Part shown: positions 63,384 through 64,000 of the stretch, piece by piece
Numbering within the stretch: the stretch's first letter is position 1
Layout of the letters: each line of letters opens with the position of its first letter
Source of the DNA: Psychrobacter cibarius
Lineage (GTDB): Bacteria > Pseudomonadota > Gammaproteobacteria > Pseudomonadales > Moraxellaceae
Reading direction: 5' to 3'
NCBI GenBank assembly: GCA_030686115.1
Contig: CP131612.1
Location: 186,001 to 250,000 of the forward strand
Length of the DNA: 64,000 nt
Made by a program: the position numbers and the translations under genes
The notes under the pieces: generated by a model
Database searches by the model: none
What the model was told of the DNA's origin: nothing
Seen by the model: only the letters and a program-made list of their open reading frames with translations

Positions 63384-63953
63384 ATGAACAACATGTTATT
63401 TCAAATCTTTGATTTGGTCACCACCTTCGCCATGATGTTGGTGTTTATTCGCTTTATGCTGCAATTTGCAGGGATGGATGCCAGCAACCCCATGATTGCG
63501 CCTGCCTATAAAGCAACGCACATTGTCGACGTGTTTGGGCGTATTTTTCCAACCGTCGGGCAAGGGCGTATCAGTATTGCGGCTATCGTCTTGATGTTTT
63601 TGATTCGTTTGATCGATATCTCTGGAAAAGCAGCACTGACACATAAAGGTATCGCTCCTGTACCGTTATTTTTTACTGGTACTATCAGCTTGGTATTAGA
63701 CTTTTTACGTATGTGTCGCTATCTCGTCATTGGTTCCATCATTGTAAGCTGGATTGTGGTATTTACCCAATCTCAGCATCCGATTATTGGTATCATTGTC
63801 AATTTAGCGGAGCCAATCTTGGCACCATTTCGTCGAATCACGCCAAACTTGGGCATGATTGATTTATCACCAATGGTCGCCTTCATTGCTTTTATTTTGC
63901 TTGAGATGTTTATTGGTGGCTTTGCCGCGAGCTTCATGCCAATGTTGGGTTGA
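63384..63953 (+). CDS. yggT: YggT-family membrane protein
   Basis: 189 residues with four to five membrane segments in two similar halves, each carrying the YggT repeat: first FDLVTTFAMMLVFIRFMLQFAGMDASNPMI (about 6-35), second FLRMCRYLVIGSIIVSWIVVFTQSQHPIIG (about 110-139), followed by LAEPILAPFRRITPNLGMIDLSPMVAFI. YggT proteins are inner-membrane and linked to osmotic tolerance and cell division; they commonly follow proC, as here. The window ends 47 bases after the stop. Confidence 0.92.
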   Translation: MNNMLFQIFDLVTTFAMMLVFIRFMLQFAGMDASNPMIAPAYKATHIVDVFGRIFPTVGQGRISIAAIVLMFLIRLIDISGKAALTHKGIAPVPLFFTGTISLVLDFLRMCRYLVIGSIIVSWIVVFTQSQHPIIGIIVNLAEPILAPFRRITPNLGMIDLSPMVAFIAFILLEMFIGGFAASFMPMLG

Positions 63954-64000
63954 GCTGGATTAATTAATAGTCACTTGAAACCTGTTATCTAAAATTATCA

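Overview
The window is a chromosomal stretch of a Psychrobacter-like gammaproteobacterium (Moraxellaceae). I infer this from the moderate-to-low GC content, the short AccA, the long PlsB, the desaturase plus ferredoxin-reductase pair, and the run of small secreted proteins and lipoproteins. No database search was possible. Almost everything is housekeeping: about 53 protein genes, no rRNA, tRNA, CRISPR array, transposase or prophage.

Layout. 1-8.5 kb: yciK, a DksA-type zinc finger, a COG0523 GTPase, ompR without envZ, tex, and two unknown secreted proteins. 9-15 kb: a saccharopine-dehydrogenase-like reductase, a DUF1328 membrane peptide, a pterin dehydratase, a small GNAT, and a desaturase with its electron-transfer reductase. 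15.4-26.3 kb: ettA, plsB, ybaK, a CHMI-type tautomerase, a PPC-like secreted protein, an acyl-CoA dehydrogenase, a FUSC membrane protein and aroE. 26.7-32.4 kb: a lipoprotein, pabC, mltG and tmk. The usual pabC-mltG-tmk order is split by an AT-rich insert carrying a DpnI-type methyl-directed nuclease, its DpnD-like partner and an unknown 188-residue protein. 32.5-44.1 kb: a CPA1 antiporter, a DegP/MucD protease, a degenerate metallophosphoesterase, dapA - short BamC-like lipoprotein - purC, atoE, mpg and a NIF3-like protein. 44.1-50 kb: two related lipoproteins, a non-coding RNA locus, CsbD, a TetR regulator and a molybdopterin oxidoreductase. 50-64 kb: dadA, ygfZ, yjdM, hemL, fadD, an Mpo1-like protein, ppx, accA, tilS, a GNAT, proC and yggT.

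The most interesting element is in the 800-base region at 45.4-46.2 kb that has no protein gene. It holds a perfect GacA-type upstream activating palindrome (TGTAAG-N6-CTTACA), then about eight short hairpins with GGA in the loop, then a strong intrinsic terminator. This is the architecture of an RsmZ/CsrB-type RNA that titrates CsrA/RsmA, so the host probably has a Gac/Rsm cascade.

Three further patterns stand out. First, there are four copies of a ~105-bp terminal-inverted-repeat element that strongly resembles the Correia elements of Neisseria; one lies just upstream of ompR and one just upstream of the molybdopterin enzyme. Second, 15-bp tandem repeats recur at four unrelated places (inside plsB, the antiporter gene and tilS, and in one intergenic gap). 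Third, several proteins are reduced or degenerate versions of known families: the BamC-like lipoprotein, the metallophosphoesterase and AccA.
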